From Haloarculaceae archaeon (GTDB lineage Archaea > Halobacteriota > Halobacteria > Halobacteriales > Haloarculaceae): a DNA stretch of 6,766 bases. The stretch is from assembly GCA_028274885.1 (NCBI GenBank), contig JAQCMX010000084.1, forward strand, positions 1 to 6,766. The letters run 5' to 3'. Below the pieces are notes generated by a model. The model was not told where the DNA came from. It saw nothing but the letters and a program-made list of their open reading frames with translations, and did not search any database. Of the stretch, positions 4,577 through 6,766 are shown piece after piece (within the stretch, counting starts at the first letter, position 1; each line of letters starts with the position of its first letter). Made by a program: the position numbers and the translations under genes.

Positions 4577-5566
4577 TCAGTCCGCCGTCTTTGCTGTGGG
4601 CCGGTCGATATCGAGGACGTTCATGTCGTCGTCGAATTTGACGCTGACCGATCCCGTTTTGCCACCGATTGTTACCGTCACGCAGAAGGGGTCTTCGGAG
4701 ACGCTGGTCTCGGAGCGGGATTCGAGCAGTTCGACAATCTCTTTGAAGGTCGGTGCGAGGGCGTCGATCCCGCGGTCGTCGAGGAAACCGATAACGGGGG
4801 TGAGGCCTAAACAGCAGATCTCGATCGGGAGTCGTTTGCCGAACCCACAGGTCCGGCACCGCTGGTCGGCCCACACCGGTGTCCGGGTCCCACAGGTCGA
4901 ACACGGTTGACCGCCACCTGAGTCGTGGTCCTCACAGACCGACAGGGTGGCCTCGACATGCCCGGCGCACTCTCTGCAGACGCCCTGCATGAGATATGCC
5001 TGGTCGAGCAGACACCGGAACAGACCGGTTTCGGCGGCCTCTTCGGTGCTGCGGTCGGCGAGTCCTGCCGCCGGATAGTTTGAGAAGTACACCGTCCCTT
5101 CTGGTGTCTCGTCGCCGAACATTCCATCACACACCGTGCACTCGATCCGGAGCCACTGGTCCTCGTAGGCGGCTGTCATCGGTGACTCACACAGCGGACA
5201 GTCCACGTCAAGATCAGTGGAGAGGTCGACATCTTCCGCGCCCGAGACTGCGATTACCGTCCGAGCGATGCGTTTGCCGGCTCCGCTCAACCGATAGCCG
5301 TCGTCGGTCTGTCGGACGAATTGCGGCATCAGCTCCGAGATGTGGTAATTGAACCTTCCGTTATCATCGACGCCAACCTCGCCTCGTAACTCCGAGAATG
5401 ACATGCTTCTGGTGTCACCCCGGACGTCGTCGTACTGCTTTGCCGCACCTGCCTGCCAGAGCGCCCTGATAATGTCGAGACGGATCTCGTTGCCCAGGAT
5501 GGAGAACGCTTCATCGGGGGCGATGCCCTCGAGATCGATATCCGGCGTCAACCGCGTCAGTGACAT
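4577..5566 (-). CDS. ArsR-like winged-helix regulator with multiple zinc ribbons
   Basis: This 329-residue protein belongs to the haloarchaeal type of large HTH/zinc-ribbon regulator. Residues about 15-105 form a winged helix of ArsR type: P-D-E-A-F-S-I-L-G-N-E-I-R-L-D-I-I-R-A-L, then S-F-S-E-L-R, then R-F-N-Y-H-I-S-E-L as recognition helix and a Y-R-L-S wing. Five Cys-x-x-Cys knuckles follow at 123-126, 143-146, 197-200, 222-225 and 237-240, which would make two to three zinc ribbons. The C-terminus (about 250-320) has a C-C-L-G-L segment and a beta-rich end. It probably binds DNA in the cytoplasm; the signal sensed is unknown. The upstream frame to 5785 is rejected because a TATA element about 26 nt before the ATG at 5566 implies a leaderless message. 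It lies 225 nt downstream of the ABC permease. Confidence 0.88.
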   Translation of the reverse strand: MSLTRLTPDIDLEGIAPDEAFSILGNEIRLDIIRALWQAGAAKQYDDVRGDTRSMSFSELRGEVGVDDNGRFNYHISELMPQFVRQTDDGYRLSGAGKRIARTVIAVSGAEDVDLSTDLDVDCPLCESPMTAAYEDQWLRIECTVCDGMFGDETPEGTVYFSNYPAAGLADRSTEEAAETGLFRCLLDQAYLMQGVCRECAGHVEATLSVCEDHDSGGGQPCSTCGTRTPVWADQRCRTCGFGKRLPIEICCLGLTPVIGFLDDRGIDALAPTFKEIVELLESRSETSVSEDPFCVTVTIGGKTGSVSVKFDDDMNVLDIDRPTAKTAD

Positions 5567-5584
5567 ATTTCGTGACAAGAGCTG

Positions 5585-5597
5585 TATAATTATAACT
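5585..5597 (-). promoter_or_regulatory. TATA box and symmetric element of the regulator gene
   Basis: TATAATTATA at 5585-5594 is a perfect 10-bp palindrome in an AT-rich block. On the plus strand it is framed by two direct copies of CTGTAT (5582-5587 and 5596-5601). Its centre is about 24 nt before the ATG at 5566, so it serves as TATA box for a leaderless transcript. The framing repeats could be an autoregulatory site (inference). Confidence 0.5.
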
Positions 5598-5774
5598 GTA
5601 TCCCTCAGTTCATGCCCGACGCTCGCCCCACAGCTTCGACTATCTATTCCGGCTAAACGACGTATTCGCAAGCCGGATCTGTAATCAACGACGAACCGTC
5701 TCGCCACACCGTGACGGGGCGACGAGCGCTTCACAGCAACTGTCTGATGTCTACTACCTCGAAACACGCGGGGA

Positions 5775-5779
5775 TAAAA
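5775..5779 (-). terminator. Oligo-T tract downstream of the ABC permease
   Basis: A TTTTT run on the minus strand lies 12 nt after the permease stop codon and is preceded by GATGGG. Archaeal RNA polymerase can stop at U-tracts without a strong hairpin, so this may end the ABC operon before the separately promoted regulator gene. Confidence 0.35.
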
Positions 5780-5791
5780 ACCCATCGTCGA

Positions 5792-6589
5792 TCAGATAAT
5801 GTTGCTCCTTTTAAATCGGAACTGTCCGACGAGGACCGGAACGACGAGCCACAACAAAAACACGATAACACCGATCCACTCCTGTAGGAGCAGTGGATCC
5901 CCTGTTGACAGCTCCTGTGCCCATACCGCAGAAACGACGTTGCCCAGTGCTTCGTGCGGTGGGAGCGTTTCGATAAATCGCACCCAGACCGGCGCTGTTT
6001 CGGGAACGGTACCGTGGATCGCCCAGTACAGGATGTCCCCGACCATATAAAGGGCGAAATACACGGTTAGAAAAAACCCGGTCAGGACTGCAAGAACACG
6101 ACGACGTGTCCCGAGAGCAGCCGAGACGGAGACACCGATAACCACGTAGAGCAGTCCGTTCCCCACGTTAAGAACCAGCACCCGGGCGTACTCCGACGGA
6201 GCGAAGCTTCCATAGAGCAGATATAAGAACGGAATCACGAGAAAATATCCGACGATCACGGGGACAAACAGCGTGAGCACCCGCCCGACGGTTTTGCCAA
6301 GCAGCAACTCCTGGCGGGTGACCGGGAGAGTAAGAGGAATGTGCAGGCTACCCGAATCGCGCTCTCCAACAATCGCCCCGTAGCTGAGAATAACGGCAAC
6401 GATCGGGGTTAACAGGTTCATCGTTCCAAACGCCGCGTTGATCCCCTCTTCGAAGGTCGGATCGCTGAAAATATACTGCATCGAACTGAGCGTGATGGTC
6501 AGTATCAGGAATCCCGCCGCCAGCAATAAAAACGTCATCGACCGGATCGAGTCCGCGAAGTCCTTCCGGGCGATCTCCTGCCAGGTCAT
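5792..6589 (-). CDS. ABC-2 type transporter permease
   Basis: This 265-residue membrane protein has six predicted helices at about 17-41, 58-75, 103-128, 136-160, 165-191 and 238-257. The stretch G-E-R-D-S-G-S-L at 75-82 followed by L-P-V-T-R-Q-E-L-L-L-G-K is the cytoplasmic coupling motif of ABC-2 exporters of the NosY/CcmB-like type. The C-terminus is basic (F-R-F-K-R-S-N). It forms the channel half of an exporter in the cytoplasmic membrane; the substrate is unknown. Its ATG overlaps the stop codon of the upstream ATPase gene as ATGA, so the two proteins are made in step. NosY of nitrous-oxide reductase maturation is similar in type, but no nos genes are visible here, so that name is not given. 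Confidence 0.9.
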   Translation of the reverse strand: MTWQEIARKDFADSIRSMTFLLLAAGFLILTITLSSMQYIFSDPTFEEGINAAFGTMNLLTPIVAVILSYGAIVGERDSGSLHIPLTLPVTRQELLLGKTVGRVLTLFVPVIVGYFLVIPFLYLLYGSFAPSEYARVLVLNVGNGLLYVVIGVSVSAALGTRRRVLAVLTGFFLTVYFALYMVGDILYWAIHGTVPETAPVWVRFIETLPPHEALGNVVSAVWAQELSTGDPLLLQEWIGVIVFLLWLVVPVLVGQFRFKRSNII

Positions 6590-6766
6590 GCGTTCCCCGC
6601 CTCCTCGGTGTAGGCAGCAAAGAGGTCCTCAAGCGACCCCTCTTCGGTGCTGATCGATTCAATGCCTGCCTCCGTCCTGTCGAGTTTACGTACTATCTCG
6701 TTGATCCTGGTAGCGTCCCCGACGTCGAGTTCAAGAGTCCGTCCATCAACTGTGATAGACGAGACT
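6586..6766 (-). CDS. ABC transporter ATP-binding protein, C-terminal end (partial)
   Basis: Fifty-nine residues run from the right edge to TGA at 6588-6586. They contain a strand V-D-G-R-T-L-E-L-D-V, a helix, then S-I-S-T-E-E-G-S-L-E-D-L-F-A-A-Y-T. The closing L-E-D-L-F-x-x-Y-T is the usual end of ATPases that pair with ABC-2 permeases, here forming the small C-terminal regulatory subdomain. The Walker A, signature and Walker B motifs lie beyond the window. Its stop codon overlaps the permease start, and it supplies the energy for that exporter. Confidence 0.85.
   Translation of the reverse strand, partial: VSSITVDGRTLELDVGDATRINEIVRKLDRTEAGIESISTEEGSLEDLFAAYTEEAGNA

Noticed and set aside
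5567..5785. 73-codon N-terminal extension of the winged-helix regulator
   Set aside because: It covers the TATA box at 5585-5594, is basic and lacks haloarchaeal character; the ATG at 5566 fits a leaderless transcript.
1..6766. CRISPR array, tRNA, rRNA, transposase or toxin-antitoxin pair
   Set aside because: I looked for spaced direct repeats, tRNA-like arms, DDE or serine/tyrosine recombinase motifs and paired small genes, and found none beyond the very short HicB-like string noted at 177-227.

Overview
The window looks like chromosomal DNA of a haloarchaeon. The predicted proteins are acidic and GC-rich. Translation factor aIF1A and a 64-residue CspA have typical haloarchaeal sequences. 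Several genes have a TATA element about 26 nt before the start codon, as in leaderless haloarchaeal transcripts. There is also an HTH/zinc-ribbon regulator and several small zinc-finger proteins of the kind common in this group. The genus cannot be told from the sequence alone.

Layout, left to right. (1) 2-118 (+): the last 38 codons of a class I fructose-1,6-bisphosphatase. (2) 119-280: a convergent spacer holding a nested inverted repeat of about 116 bp. (3) 281-1291 (-): a soluble protein of unknown function that carries the two G-x-x-H motifs and the Glu and Arg positions of the TraB/TIKI/EreA/ChaN superfamily. (4) 1292-1575: a divergent promoter region. (5) 1576-1860 (+): aIF1A, followed at 2008-2163 by a 51-residue four-cysteine protein with its own promoter. 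(6) 2259-2453 (-): cold-shock protein CspA. (7) 2454-2848: a stretch without a convincing gene, relatively AT-rich on its cspA side, with the cspA promoter and several small hairpins. (8) 2849-4418 (-): a three-gene cluster, from promoter to end: one-zinc-finger protein, single-domain cupin, HEAT-repeat protein. Just upstream of its TATA box lies a near-perfect 26-bp palindrome with an extra half-site. (9) 4577-5566 (-): an ArsR-like winged-helix regulator with several zinc ribbons. (10) 5792-6766 (-): an ABC-2 permease and, overlapping its start by the ATGA pattern, the C-terminal end of an ABC ATPase that runs off the window.

How the parts may work together (inference). The ATPase and permease form one exporter-type ABC unit. 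The HTH/zinc-ribbon gene lies downstream but has its own TATA box, so it may be a separate unit. The zinc-finger and cupin genes are spaced for translational coupling (TGA, three bases, ATG) and the HEAT gene follows after 40 nt, so the three are probably co-transcribed. No established pathway is recognisable for that cluster. The two items most worth following are this palindrome-controlled cluster and the divergent TraB/TIKI-like protein. No rRNA, tRNA, CRISPR array, transposase or integrase was seen.
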